This document shows, piece by piece, positions 1-7,862 of a stretch of 45,962 bases of DNA. Positions within the stretch are counted from its first letter, which is position 1. The number at the start of each line of letters is the position of its first letter. The DNA lies in the NCBI GenBank assembly GCA_041477815.1, contig JBGOUV010000005.1, positions 1 through 45,962 of the forward strand, given 5' to 3'. The DNA comes from JBGOUV01 sp041477815. GTDB taxonomy: Bacteria > Acidobacteriota > Terriglobia > Bryobacterales > JACQDG01. The position numbers were made by a program, and so were the translations under genes. The notes under the pieces were generated by a model, which saw nothing but the letters and a program-made list of their open reading frames with translations, searched no databases and was not told where the DNA came from.

Positions 1-90
1 CGGTTTGTGTGTTGGGTATACACTGGTTTGGGGGGGGTGGGGTGTGGGGGGGTATGGGTTTGTGGCGGGGGGGGGGGGGAGGGGGGGACT
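1..90. other. G/T-only low-complexity contig edge
   Basis: The first ~90 bases are almost entirely G and T, with homopolymers of 8 to 14 G and almost no C. This is unlike the rest of the window and removes the expected start and first beta strand of the SDR gene that follows. It is most simply explained as low-quality sequence at a contig end rather than real biology. Confidence 0.7.
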
Positions 91-748
91 GGGGGCCGCC
101 ACGGCGCGACTGCTGGCGGCGGAGGGGGCCCGGGTGGTGGTGGGCTACAGCCGGGCGGAGGAACGCGCCGTGGCGTTGGGGCTGCCGGTGTGCCGGGCCG
201 ATATCCGCACGGCGGAGGGGAGAAAGACGCTGCTGGACGCAGCGCCGTCGTTGTATGGACTGGTGGTCTTCGTAGGGGATCCCGGGCGCGGGTCGGACGA
301 GGAGACGCTGCGGCGGTCGATGGAGATCAACTACCTCGGGCCGGTGCTGCTGGCGCGCGAGGCGGCGGAGCGCCTGAAGGCGGCGGGGACAGAGGGGGCG
401 ATCGTACTGCTGGCGTCGATGCAGGCGGTGCAGGTGTTCGAGAACTCGACGGCGTACGCGGCGCCGAAGGCGGCGTTGATCCATGCGGCGCGGGTGCTGG
501 CGAAGGAGTGCGGGGGGAAGGCGAACATACGGGTGAACGTGGTGGCGCCGGGCGTGACGACGGCGGGCATGGCGGAGGCGAGTGTGCGGTCGGGGAAATA
601 TGACCGCTTCCTGGAGAACGGCGCGATTCCGCGGTGGGGGCGGGCGGAGGACGTGGCCCGGGCGGTGCGGTTCTTTTTGGAGCCGGACAACTATGTCACG
701 GGGCAGGTATTGGCGGTGGATGGGGGGCTTACCCTGCGGTGCCTTTAG
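5..748 (+). CDS. SDR family oxidoreductase (5' end corrupted)
   Basis: Short-chain dehydrogenase/reductase, a Rossmann-fold NAD(P)H-dependent oxidoreductase. The glycine-rich cofactor loop survives only as RGGLGAATA near residue 26. Asn109 (MEINYLG), Ser138 and the Tyr151-Ala-Ala-Pro-Lys155 pair give the classical Asn-Ser-Tyr-Lys set. The C-terminus (VTGQVLAVDGGLTL) is the standard SDR ending, so the 3' end is complete. The first ~25 residues come from the G/T-only contig edge and are probably wrong; the expected N-terminal TGG-type beta strand is not readable and the true start cannot be placed. Substrate is unknown; FabG-like or sugar/polyketide reductases are equally possible. It converges on the DegT gene across a long inverted repeat. 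Confidence 0.8.
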   Translation: MCVGYTLVWGGWGVGGYGFVAGGGGRGGLGAATARLLAAEGARVVVGYSRAEERAVALGLPVCRADIRTAEGRKTLLDAAPSLYGLVVFVGDPGRGSDEETLRRSMEINYLGPVLLAREAAERLKAAGTEGAIVLLASMQAVQVFENSTAYAAPKAALIHAARVLAKECGGKANIRVNVVAPGVTTAGMAEASVRSGKYDRFLENGAIPRWGRAEDVARAVRFFLEPDNYVTGQVLAVDGGLTLRCL

Positions 749-755
749 ATTTAAT

Positions 756-897
756 TTAGAAACCAAATCAAAAGGCAAAAATCAAAAATCAAAAATTCGC
801 AGCTTGCGGCGGTGTGCCTTTCGCCCACGGCCTTGGTGAAGTCCCGCCGCTCCGCCATTTTTGATTTTTGCCTTTTGCCTTTTGATTTGGTTTCTAA
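756..897. repeat. Long inverted repeat, 41-bp arms
   Basis: Left arm 756-796 and right arm 857-897 are reverse complements over 41 bp with two mismatches. Each arm is an A/T-rich string built from short CAAAA/CAAAAAT steps, separated by a 60-bp GC-rich loop. It lies between two convergent genes, and the right arm contains the stop codon (TAG, 894-896) of the DegT gene. The RNA from either strand could fold into a very long hairpin, so a bidirectional terminator or a mobile palindromic element are both possible. Confidence 0.85.
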
Positions 898-1997
898 GTT
901 TGTTCCCGGGTCCCCAGGTAAAACTTCCAGATCTGGCGGCAGACGAAGCGGACGTCGTCTTCGGGGAGATAGGGCCACAGCGGGAGGCTGAGGATCTCCT
1001 GGCAGGCTTGGTCGGCGCTGGGGCAGGGGTTGTTGTTGGGGAAAGCGGGCTGGCGGTGGAGGGGGACCGGATAATGAATGCCCGTGCCAATGCCGTTGGC
1101 GTGGAGGTGCTGGATCAGCTCGTCGCGGCGGCGGGCGCGGATTACGTAGAGATGGCGCACGTGGGTGGAGCGGGGGCGTCGGGCTACGGGACGGAGCCAT
1201 TCGGGGGGTAGGCCGGATAGCTCCTGGTCGTAAAGGGCGGCCAGACGCTGGCGCTGGGCGGTCCAGTCGGGGAGGTGGCGGAGGAAGACACGGAGGACGC
1301 AGGCCTGGATTTCGTCCAGCCGGGAGTTGAGGGCCTGCTGGGTGCTGACGTGGCCCGGGGCGCGGGAGCCGTCGCGGAGGAGGCGGGCCAGACGGTCGTG
1401 GTCGGGGTCGCTGAGAACCAGGGCGCCGCCGTCACCGAGCGCGCCGAGGTTCTTGGTGGGGTAGAAGCTGAAGGCCGCGGGGCCGCGACGGTCGTAAGCC
1501 ATTCCGTGGGCCTGGCAGGCGTCGTGGATAAAAACGGCGCCGGCGCGGGCGGTCAGCGCGGCAATGGCCTCCACGTCGCATACCTGGCCGTAGAGGTGCA
1601 CCGGGATAATCGCTGCCGTACGCGGGGACAGGCGGGATGCGGCGGAGCCGGGATCGAGGAGCAGCGTTTCGGGATCGATGTCGGCGAAGACCGGGGTGGC
1701 GCCGGCGGCGAGGATGGCTTGGGCGGTGAAGGGGGCAGTCAGGGCGGAGGTGATGACTTCCTGTTCGGGGCGGGTGATGTTGCTGAGGCGGAGGGCGATT
1801 TCCAGGGCCTGGGTGCCGTTGGCTACGCCGACAGCGTGGGGGGCGTGGCAGTAAGCGGCGAATTCACGCTCGAAGGAGGCGACTTCGTCGCCGAGAATGA
1901 ACCAGGCGCGGTCGATGGTCTGAAGGAGGGCGCTTTGCCATTCCGCGCGGCAGGCGTCCAGGGCGGGTTTCAGGTTGGCAAGCGGAATGTTCGGCAT
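894..1997 (-). CDS. DegT/DnrJ/EryC1/StrS family PLP-dependent aminotransferase
   Basis: Aminotransferase of the sugar-modifying DegT/StrS family, which transfers an amino group to a keto-sugar nucleotide during surface polysaccharide or glycoside synthesis. Visible features are GTQALEIAL near residue 61 (phosphate-binding region), Asp159 in HDACQAHG (pairs with the PLP ring nitrogen) and the Schiff-base Lys182 in SFYPTKNLGALGDGG. Length 367 aa is normal. The start is placed at the ATG at 1997 (MPNIPLANLKP), a typical family N-terminus; an in-frame TTG five codons upstream is less likely. It follows the GT2 glycosyltransferase on the same strand after a 64-bp gap, so the two may form a small glycan unit. 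The sugar substrate cannot be told. Confidence 0.88.
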   Translation of the reverse strand: MPNIPLANLKPALDACRAEWQSALLQTIDRAWFILGDEVASFEREFAAYCHAPHAVGVANGTQALEIALRLSNITRPEQEVITSALTAPFTAQAILAAGATPVFADIDPETLLLDPGSAASRLSPRTAAIIPVHLYGQVCDVEAIAALTARAGAVFIHDACQAHGMAYDRRGPAAFSFYPTKNLGALGDGGALVLSDPDHDRLARLLRDGSRAPGHVSTQQALNSRLDEIQACVLRVFLRHLPDWTAQRQRLAALYDQELSGLPPEWLRPVARRPRSTHVRHLYVIRARRRDELIQHLHANGIGTGIHYPVPLHRQPAFPNNNPCPSADQACQEILSLPLWPYLPEDDVRFVCRQIWKFYLGTREQT

Positions 1998-2061
1998 GAA
2001 ACCAAACGGCAAAGCGCCACAAGGCGCCGGTGAGAGGGACGGCTTGAACGCGGCTGTGGTG

Positions 2062-2820
2062 TTACTCCATGGGACAAACCATCTCGGGGGTCTCCACCTT
2101 CTTCGGTTTGTAGGAGAGGAGGCGGACGTAGAGGGCGGCCAGTTGCCACAGAGACTTCACCAGGTTCGCCGGGCGGAAGAACTGGGAGCGGCCGTGGAGG
2201 CGGGGGAGGTGGCGCACGGGGATCTCGACAATGCCGCAACCGGTGTCCTGGATTTTGCGCACCAGCTCCACGCAGACCGGGCCGTTGGTGCATTCGAGGG
2301 TAACGCCATCCATGACGTCACGCCGGACCAAGCGAAAGTCGCAGTCGACATCCCGGATCCGAATATGGAAGAGGCGGCGGACCGAGGACTCGTACACGCC
2401 TCCAATCCAGCGGCGATAGAAGACGTCGCTGCGCGAAGTCTTGAAGCCGTTGACCAAGCCGATGCCGGGACCAAGAGCGGCGACCAGATGGACCAGTTCG
2501 GCGACGTCGTACTGGCCGTCGCCGTCGGTATAGAAGACCCAGTCCTTGGTGGCGGCGCGGAAGCCGCTGCGGACAGCTCCGCCGTAGCCCTGGTTAACGG
2601 TGTGGCGCACCACACGCAGCTGCGGGCCCCAGCGGGCCTGCAGATCGGTCAGGACCTGATCGGTCTGGTCAAAGCTCCCGTCATTGACAACGACGACCTC
2701 GAAATCCTCAGTCAGGCGGCCGGCTACTGCAAACGTGCGGCCGACTAAACCGGGTAGCGACGGGGCGTCGTTGTACGCCGGGAAAAACACCGTAAGACTG
2801 GAAAGCTCCAGCTCAGCCAT
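2062..2820 (-). CDS. Glycosyltransferase family 2 (dolichol-phosphate-mannose-synthase-like)
   Basis: GT-A fold glycosyltransferase of about 252 aa. It opens with the beta strand SLTVFFPAYNDAPSL, then VVVNDGS (46-49) and the metal-binding TDGDGQYD (98-105), which is the DxD region. No transmembrane tail is evident, as in the DPM1-like subgroup that transfers a sugar to a polyprenyl phosphate lipid at the cytoplasmic face. The ATG at 2818-2820 gives the usual family N-terminus; the reading frame remains open far upstream, but that part has no family character. The DegT aminotransferase gene follows. Donor and acceptor are unknown. Confidence 0.87.
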   Translation of the reverse strand: MAELELSSLTVFFPAYNDAPSLPGLVGRTFAVAGRLTEDFEVVVVNDGSFDQTDQVLTDLQARWGPQLRVVRHTVNQGYGGAVRSGFRAATKDWVFYTDGDGQYDVAELVHLVAALGPGIGLVNGFKTSRSDVFYRRWIGGVYESSVRRLFHIRIRDVDCDFRLVRRDVMDGVTLECTNGPVCVELVRKIQDTGCGIVEIPVRHLPRLHGRSQFFRPANLVKSLWQLAALYVRLLSYKPKKVETPEMVCPME

Positions 2821-2940
2821 CCTACACTCACCCCAAGTTAGATCGTTAAGAACTGTCACACCGTAACACAGGCGGGGGAGGTGGTCAAGGGGCAAACGTT
2901 TGTGGGCCGGGGGGCCGGGGAGGAACGCTATAATACGACC

Positions 2941-3285
2941 GTGGAAGGACAGCATGCAGTAGAGTCTACGGCGCGGGATTCCGTCCAGGAGATGGTCCGG
3001 CGGATTGTGGCCCGTTTCTCTCCGCAGAGGATCATCCTCTTTGGCTCCCACGCTAGGGGTGTTGCCGGTCCGGACAGCGACGTGGACCTTCTGGTGGTGA
3101 TGGATTGCGCTCGGTCCACGCGGGAGCAAGTTGTGGAAATTCGCCGGGCCCTAGTGGACATCCGGACGCCTAAGGACGTGGTGGTTGTGACGCCGGAGTA
3201 CTTCGACCGCTACCGCGACGTCATTGGCACGATCGTGTGGCCAGCCATCCGCGAGGGGAAGGTCCTCTATGAACGAGCAGCCTGA
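2941..3285 (+). CDS. MNT-type nucleotidyltransferase domain protein (orphan antitoxin-like)
   Basis: Minimal nucleotidyltransferase of about 114 aa. The signature is GSHARG (35-40) followed by DSDVD (45-49), with a downstream VVVTPEYFDRY segment. In HEPN/MNT toxin-antitoxin pairs such proteins act as the antitoxin by transferring nucleotides to the HEPN toxin. GTG at 2941 is preferred because TATAAT lies at 2929-2934; an in-frame GTG at 2881 would overlap that box. The next gene begins inside this one (ATG at 3269), the usual MNT-HEPN arrangement, but it is only a stub. This protein therefore appears to have lost its local partner. Confidence 0.8.
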   Translation: MEGQHAVESTARDSVQEMVRRIVARFSPQRIILFGSHARGVAGPDSDVDLLVVMDCARSTREQVVEIRRALVDIRTPKDVVVVTPEYFDRYRDVIGTIVWPAIREGKVLYERAA

Positions 3286-3412
3286 GGTGGCCCTTCGGCA
3301 GTTCAGCCCCATGTCTCTCATCCGCGGGCACGAGCTGTTTGACAGGACGCGCCGACAACTAGACCTTAACCTCGCTCATCATCTCCTTCGAGTAAAATTC
3401 CCTCAGATCTAA
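3269..3412 (+). pseudogene. Truncated HEPN-like toxin remnant
   Basis: A 47-codon frame starts inside the MNT gene. Its first residues, MNEQPEVALRQ, resemble the start of HEPN-domain proteins normally paired with MNT. After about 11 codons the similarity stops and the frame ends at 3412, instead of running on for the ~130 residues of a HEPN domain. Its 3' end overlaps the 3' end of the opposite-strand 190-aa gene, whose lower GC suggests acquisition. The likely history is replacement of the HEPN body by incoming DNA near 3300. This is inference from a short match. Confidence 0.45.
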
Positions 3413-3938
3413 GGAAATCGCAATACCGCGCGGCGCTCAGATCGGAGAATAACTCGTCCAGCTCATCGAGGACCGATTCGACATTATCCACGAAGCTCGT
3501 CATGTCGAAATGTGCACCATTTAAGAAGATCGCTCGCTGGAAACCGGGGCCTTTCTCCTTTGGTTTCGGATGTTCACTTGCTCCTTGTCGCTTGACCTTG
3601 CTCTCTGGGTAACGAAGGGATACCCCATCCGGATCTTGTTTCGTCCAGTCGTTGACCACAGAGGTCATTTGGCTGCTTACGCTCAGCCCAGCGGCTGCGC
3701 AAACTTTCTTTAGGTCCGGAAGTTGCGCCTCCAGTCCATGCCCCCGATCAATGACTGCAGCCTTCGTTACGACGCCATCGCCAAAATTTATCAAGATGGC
3801 CTTGATATAGACTTCGATGGCATGCCGGTAGAGGAACACTGCCGGGAAAGCCCGTAGTGTGCCTATAGTCGAAGATTCGACGAGCTCTCTTGCCGCATTA
3901 CGGTACGAGCGAGCATAATCATGGAAGGAGATTGGCAA
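3366..3938 (-). CDS. HEPN-like hypothetical protein
   Basis: A 190-aa protein with an all-helical look. The N-terminal part (FPAVFLYRHAIEVYIKAILI, about residues 31-50) resembles the first HEPN helices, where Arg/His residues face a shared pocket. Later come RGHGLEAQLPDLKKVC and VVNDWTKQDPDGVSLRYPES, a pattern seen in uncharacterised HEPN-like proteins of unknown role. The start codon appears to be TTG at 3938; no ATG lies nearby. Base composition is clearly less GC-rich than its neighbours, which suggests horizontal transfer. It converges on and overlaps the broken HEPN remnant. No catalytic function is assigned; defence or RNA-related roles are possible by family. Confidence 0.6.
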   Translation of the reverse strand: MPISFHDYARSYRNAARELVESSTIGTLRAFPAVFLYRHAIEVYIKAILINFGDGVVTKAAVIDRGHGLEAQLPDLKKVCAAAGLSVSSQMTSVVNDWTKQDPDGVSLRYPESKVKRQGASEHPKPKEKGPGFQRAIFLNGAHFDMTSFVDNVESVLDELDELFSDLSAARYCDFLRSEGILLEGDDERG

Positions 3939-4135
3939 CTTGGCCTAGCCGCCCTGCTTCGATTTAGTCGATTTGGTCAGAGTGAATAGCGCTGGGGGGG
4001 GCGGTTGGGACATACCATGATGGTAGCATGCCTAGGTGGTCTGGCAGACCCAAAGATCACAACTTCGCTCTCCTGAAAGAGCCGAACGCGGACACGAACC
4101 CGCACGCCGCCCTCTTGGGACGACTGGGCCTGCTG

Positions 4136-5221
4136 TTATGACCGTTTTTCCGCCTGCTGAATGGGATTGGAATCGATCTGCACCAACTCCGGCGCCGGCG
4201 GGTCCGGCTGGGACGGCCGGAGCCAACCCCGGCCGAGGCGGGGGAAATACGCCAGTCGCTCCACCAGGGGAAGCAGGCGGCGGACGGTGCGGCCGTGGAA
4301 GACGAGGCTGGCGGCGACCAGCAGGGGATGGGGGATGGTGGTGCAGCAGCGGGAGCAGATGTCGATTTCGCCGGCGCGGCGGGCGGTGTGGAGGCGGCGC
4401 ATACGGCGCATCTCCTCGGAGTTCCAGATTTCGGGGAGGGATTCGGAAGCGAGGTGTCCGACGGGCTGGCCGCCTAGCATGTAAGATTGGCAGCAGGGGT
4501 AGACGGCGCCGTCCTGCTTGACGTACATGGGTCCTCGCCAGAGGTAGTGGCAGGGGTGGGCCCAGTCCGAGCGGGGGTGGCCGGCGGGGCGCATCAGGTT
4601 GGTTTCGTCTTCTTTGATCCGGACCTGGTCGACGCCGGGGACAGCGGACCAGAAGCGGGTGAAGTCGGCGACCTCGTTGCGGTTGCGCTCCATCCGGACC
4701 ATCTGCACGACCACCTGGGTGCGGGCGCGGAGCTGGTGTTTGAGGCGGGCGAAGCGGATGAAGTTGTCGCGCACCTTTTCGAACTTGGCGCCCCTGCGGT
4801 AGTACTCGAAGGACTCCTTGGTAGAGCCGTCGAAGGAGAGGGTGAGGTGGTCGAGGCGGGTGGAGAGGAGGCGGCGGGCGGTGGGCTCGTCGAGGAAGGT
4901 GCCGTTGGTGGAGAGCAGGGTGGAGATGTGGTGGCGATGGCAGTACTCGATGCGGTCGAAGATCTTGGCGTCCATGAAGGGCTCGCCGAGTCCGATGAGC
5001 ATCATGTGCTCGGCGGTGGAGCCGGACTCGCGGACCAGGCGCTCGAAGATTTCGTCGGACATGTCGGCCTTGGGCTGCCGGTAGGTCTCGCGGACGCACA
5101 TGGGACAGTAGAGATTACACTTGGCCGTGGTCTCGACGATGTACTCGACCGGGAGGGCGCTGGGGCGCTCGCGGCCGGCCAGATAGGCGGCGAGGAGTTT
5201 CCAGCGGTTCCAGAAGCGCAT
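4136..5221 (-). CDS. Radical SAM protein with SPASM domain
   Basis: Radical S-adenosylmethionine enzyme of 361 aa. The 4Fe-4S/SAM motif is CNLYCPMC with Cys35, Cys39 and Cys42. A GLGEPF segment follows at the SAM-binding strand, and a C-terminal SPASM region carries the cysteines in VYPCCQSY and ICSRCC, which bind auxiliary clusters. SPASM enzymes modify peptides, enzymes or small molecules. The ATG at 5219-5221 is preceded directly by an AAGGGA Shine-Dalgarno. The frame is open further upstream but that part is proline-rich and lies in an intergenic repeat. No precursor peptide gene is evident nearby, so the substrate is unknown. Confidence 0.88.
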   Translation of the reverse strand: MRFWNRWKLLAAYLAGRERPSALPVEYIVETTAKCNLYCPMCVRETYRQPKADMSDEIFERLVRESGSTAEHMMLIGLGEPFMDAKIFDRIEYCHRHHISTLLSTNGTFLDEPTARRLLSTRLDHLTLSFDGSTKESFEYYRRGAKFEKVRDNFIRFARLKHQLRARTQVVVQMVRMERNRNEVADFTRFWSAVPGVDQVRIKEDETNLMRPAGHPRSDWAHPCHYLWRGPMYVKQDGAVYPCCQSYMLGGQPVGHLASESLPEIWNSEEMRRMRRLHTARRAGEIDICSRCCTTIPHPLLVAASLVFHGRTVRRLLPLVERLAYFPRLGRGWLRPSQPDPPAPELVQIDSNPIQQAEKRS

Positions 5222-5574
5222 TCCCTTCGATTGTATAATTACGGGCGAGAGGACGTCTGGGCGTTTTGATTCCAATGGCGGTGCTGGGGGCCGTGGTGGT
5301 GCGGCCGGTGGCCAATCTGCACTCGCGGCCGAGCGGTATGAGTCGGACGTGGTGCGTGCACCTATCCGGAACTCGGCAGGCCGGGCGGGGGGGCCCGGCG
5401 CGGCCCCGGGGGCCCGCCCCACATCTAACAGGGGAGCGGTTCCGGGCGTATGTCCTCTGTGGTAGGGGAAAAAAGCCGGCTCTCCTGGGGATCAAGCTTA
5501 TAGGTTCTTAGGGGCGTCGGCTGTAAACATAATGGTTGTCCAGTACTGGTACTCCAGTCGCACAAGGAGTTTCG
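5222..5574. other. 353-bp intergenic region, palindrome-rich
   Basis: No convincing gene lies here. The first half carries GC-rich palindromes ending in GCCCGCCCCACA (a repeat seen twice more in the window). The second half is the leader of the first TadG gene and contains a perfect 10-bp palindrome CCAGTACTGG at 5540-5549, plus a strong AAGGAG Shine-Dalgarno at 5564-5569. Confidence 0.6.
5283..5423. repeat. GC-rich palindromic intergenic element, copy A
   Basis: A very GC-rich segment with nested inverted repeats; the best is the alternating G-run/C-run block at about 5385-5420. Its right end is GCCCCACA (5416-5423), shared with the elements near 25.9 kb and 37.8 kb. The left boundary is uncertain; TGCTGGGGGCC near 5282 may be a diverged form of the inverted terminus. 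Confidence 0.5.
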
Positions 5575-6753
5575 ATGCGGCACGAAATGATGATCCGATT
5601 TCGCACCGGTTCCCAGGGCATGGTGTTGATCGCGGCGGCCCTGACCATTATCTTCCTGGTCGGTATGCTGGGCCTGGCCTTCGATTTGGCTCGCATGTAC
5701 ACCGCCAAGAACGAGCTCCAGGCTTACGTGGACGCGGCCTCCATCGCCGCGGCTTTCGAGTTGAACGGCGCCACCGTCGGCATCGATCACGCCAGAAACA
5801 AGGCCCAGAACTACCCGGGCATGTGGAACTTTCAGAGTACCCGCCCGCAGAACATTACGGTAGGGTTCGCGGCCGATGCGGGCGGACCCTACGTGGAGAA
5901 TCCTGCCTCCCCGGCGGGCATCAAGTACGTGCAGGTCAACGCCGATGCCGCCGTGCGGCTGTTTTTCCTGCCCGGCTTCTCCACCCTCGCTCCCGCTCCT
6001 ACCGCCACCTACCTATTCCTCATCGGCCGGGACCAGACCGTGCGGGCCATCGCCACCTCGGGACAGCTCCTGGTCAGCGACTTCACCAACGGTCTGCTGC
6101 CCTACTCCCCCGATGCTCACAACCCCGCCGACAAGAAGAACGCGGGTTTAACGCCCGGGCGCATGTACACGCTCCGCTGGCCGCCCAACGGGCAGCGCGA
6201 CAAGAAGAACCAGTGGTGTGATGGGGACGAGGTCGACAACTACATCACTCCGGGGGGATCCAACGACCGAGGTTTCATTGACATCGCCGGGAACGGCTCC
6301 TCCGACATCCGGGACGCTATCATCAACAACCACCAGACCCGCCCGGTGGCCATCGGCGACACGGTGGTCGACGACGGCGGCAACCGCGGCACCGAGTCGG
6401 ACGCCCTCCGCGAAAGGTACAACCAGGATTCCGACACCACCGCCCAAACCTATCAGGAGTATCTGAACAGAATCGAAGATGTGACCTACACCGGACCCAA
6501 GGGCAACGGCCGCCGCTTTGTGATCGTTCCCGTCCGCAACGGCAACACCAATCAAGTCGTCACCTTCGGCGGGTTCTTCCTCCACGGCGACGTTTGCATG
6601 CAGGGGGGCGACGGCCTCCTGGGCAGCGGCGGCGGCAGCGGCGGCCAGAACTCGTCCACCTGCTGCGGCGAGTACGTGGGACCGGCCCTGGTCGGGGGCC
6701 GCCGAGGCGGCGGCGGCGACCTGGGGGCGTACAAAGTGAGGTTGTTCAAATGA
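5575..6753 (+). CDS. TadG-like pilus assembly / Flp-type secreted protein, paralogue 1
   Basis: A 392-aa protein with the N-terminus of TadE/TadG-like proteins: a short basic segment, then a hydrophobic helix (about residues 15-37, VLIAAALTIIFLVGMLGLA), then DLARMY and a helical KNELQAYVDAASIAAA region. In Tad systems such proteins are inner-membrane-anchored pseudopilin-like parts. The start at ATG 5575 follows AAGGAG with a normal spacer; an upstream in-frame GTG is less likely. The C-terminus is glycine-rich and ends with a Cys-Cys motif (STCCGEY). The gene overlaps the next by ATGA and is about two-thirds identical by eye to the gene at 7863, strongest in the central part. No Tad ATPase or secretin is in the window. 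Confidence 0.82.
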   Translation: MRHEMMIRFRTGSQGMVLIAAALTIIFLVGMLGLAFDLARMYTAKNELQAYVDAASIAAAFELNGATVGIDHARNKAQNYPGMWNFQSTRPQNITVGFAADAGGPYVENPASPAGIKYVQVNADAAVRLFFLPGFSTLAPAPTATYLFLIGRDQTVRAIATSGQLLVSDFTNGLLPYSPDAHNPADKKNAGLTPGRMYTLRWPPNGQRDKKNQWCDGDEVDNYITPGGSNDRGFIDIAGNGSSDIRDAIINNHQTRPVAIGDTVVDDGGNRGTESDALRERYNQDSDTTAQTYQEYLNRIEDVTYTGPKGNGRRFVIVPVRNGNTNQVVTFGGFFLHGDVCMQGGDGLLGSGGGSGGQNSSTCCGEYVGPALVGGRRGGGGDLGAYKVRLFK

Positions 6754-7214
6754 GACTACCCCGGCAGACTCTGCGTCCTCGCCGGCGCGGCAACGCCATC
6801 GTGGAATTCGCCGTCGCCTTCGGCCTGCTCCTGTCCATCTTTACCGGCGTGTGGCAGTTCGGCTACGCCTTCTACGTCTATAACCTGCTCGAGACCGGCG
6901 TCCGCAACGCCGCCCGTTACGCCTCGCTGGTCAACTACGATGGCGGCTCCTGGAACGGCGCCACCTTCAACAGCAAGGTCAAGAACATGGTGGTCTACGG
7001 CAAGCCGGATCCCAGCTCCAACGACAAACCCATCGTTCCCGGTCTGGCCATCGCCAATGCCCGGGTCACCATCACCTTCAACGGCAGCGTGCCCGCCCGG
7101 ATTCAGGTCGACGTCGTCAACTACGAGATCGAAACCTTTTTCAAGAAGTATATGCTCAGCGGCAAGCCCCGCTGCACGTTCGACTACATGGGCCGCTACA
7201 TCATACCGATCTGA
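6750..7214 (+). CDS. TadE-like protein 1
   Basis: A 154-aa protein of the TadE family. After a basic leader (RQTLRPRRRGNA) comes the hallmark IVEFAVAFGLLLSIFTGVWQ, a hydrophobic segment with the conserved Glu that in pseudopilins sits near the start of the mature helix. The rest is a small soluble domain (RNAARYASLV). It probably assembles with the TadG-like proteins in the cell envelope. Its ATG overlaps the TGA of the upstream TadG gene, implying translational coupling, and the second TadE-like gene starts three bases after its end. Confidence 0.85.
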   Translation: MRLPRQTLRPRRRGNAIVEFAVAFGLLLSIFTGVWQFGYAFYVYNLLETGVRNAARYASLVNYDGGSWNGATFNSKVKNMVVYGKPDPSSNDKPIVPGLAIANARVTITFNGSVPARIQVDVVNYEIETFFKKYMLSGKPRCTFDYMGRYIIPI

Positions 7215-7216
7215 GG

Positions 7217-7666
7217 ATGGATGCCATGACTCGCTTCTTTTCCCCTTCTCCGGACCGAGCTCGGCGCGGCGCTGCTTTTGTGGAAGGCGCCCTGGTCCTG
7301 ACCATTGTATTGTTCACCCTCATTGGCATTATCGACTTCGGCCAGATCCTGCTCACCCAGCAGGCGCTGGTGGAGCGCGTCCGGGCCGGCGCCCGCTACG
7401 CCGTGGTCAACACGTTCGACGAGACCAACATCAAGAACGTAGTCCTCTACAACAGTCCTACCGCCGGTTCCAAGTCCCTTCTCGGCCTCACCACTTCCAT
7501 GGTGGAGGTAAGCCTCCTCAGCGCCGGCACGCCGGAAGCCCGCATCGAAATCCGCATCGTCAACTACCCTTTCCGCTTCTTCACCCCCCTGGTCAAGGGC
7601 CTCTACAGCACCAATAACCGTATCCGGCTCAGCATTCCCGTAGAGGGCCAGGGCGCCACCACCTGA
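7217..7666 (+). CDS. TadE-like protein 2
   Basis: A 149-aa second TadE-like protein. The N-terminus has RRGAAFVEGALVLTIVLFTLIGIIDFGQ, carrying the conserved Glu next to a hydrophobic helix, followed by RVRAGARYAVV, which matches the equivalent stretch of the first TadE. The ATG at 7217 is used here; an in-frame ATG at 7226 has a better-spaced GAGG and may be the true start. It lies in one operon with its neighbours; a 196-bp leader separates it from the second TadG gene. Confidence 0.83.
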   Translation: MDAMTRFFSPSPDRARRGAAFVEGALVLTIVLFTLIGIIDFGQILLTQQALVERVRAGARYAVVNTFDETNIKNVVLYNSPTAGSKSLLGLTTSMVEVSLLSAGTPEARIEIRIVNYPFRFFTPLVKGLYSTNNRIRLSIPVEGQGATT

Positions 7667-7825
7667 CCCCTCGGAAGAATCTCTTAGACCGCGCTGCAGG
7701 GCGATGCCTAGGCCCGCGGCGTGCTTCCGCCGCGCCGCCGGAATCCGTCGAGCGGCTGGTCGGTACTTGACCCTACCAGCGTGGCCGAAAGATAGCTTGC
7801 GCCTGCGCCTCGAAAGGCCCTATAA

Positions 7826-7849
7826 GGGTACTAGCGGGTCCTGGTACCC
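7826..7849 (+). promoter_or_regulatory. Hairpin in the leader of the second TadG gene
   Basis: GGGTACTAG (7826-7834) pairs with CTGGTACCC (7841-7849) around a six-base loop, with one G-U pair. It stands directly before the GAGGAG Shine-Dalgarno (7850-7855) of the gene at 7863, so it could affect ribosome access. The leader of the first TadG gene also has CTGGTAC in a palindrome at a similar place. Confidence 0.5.
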
Positions 7850-7862
7850 GAGGAGCGTAGCG

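Noticed and set aside
861..1211. Open frame starting in the inverted repeat, opposite the DegT gene
   Set aside because: It is antisense to the aminotransferase and has no motif; its start lies within the repeat arm.
4030..4145. tRNA-like stretch with GGTTCGTGTCC on the minus strand
   Set aside because: It has a T-loop-like string but no pairing acceptor stem, no anticodon arm in place, and the T-stem does not pair properly.
4487..5269. Long open frame opposite the radical SAM gene
   Set aside because: It is an antisense shadow of a high-GC gene with a Gly/Val/Ala/Glu-rich translation and no recognisable motif.
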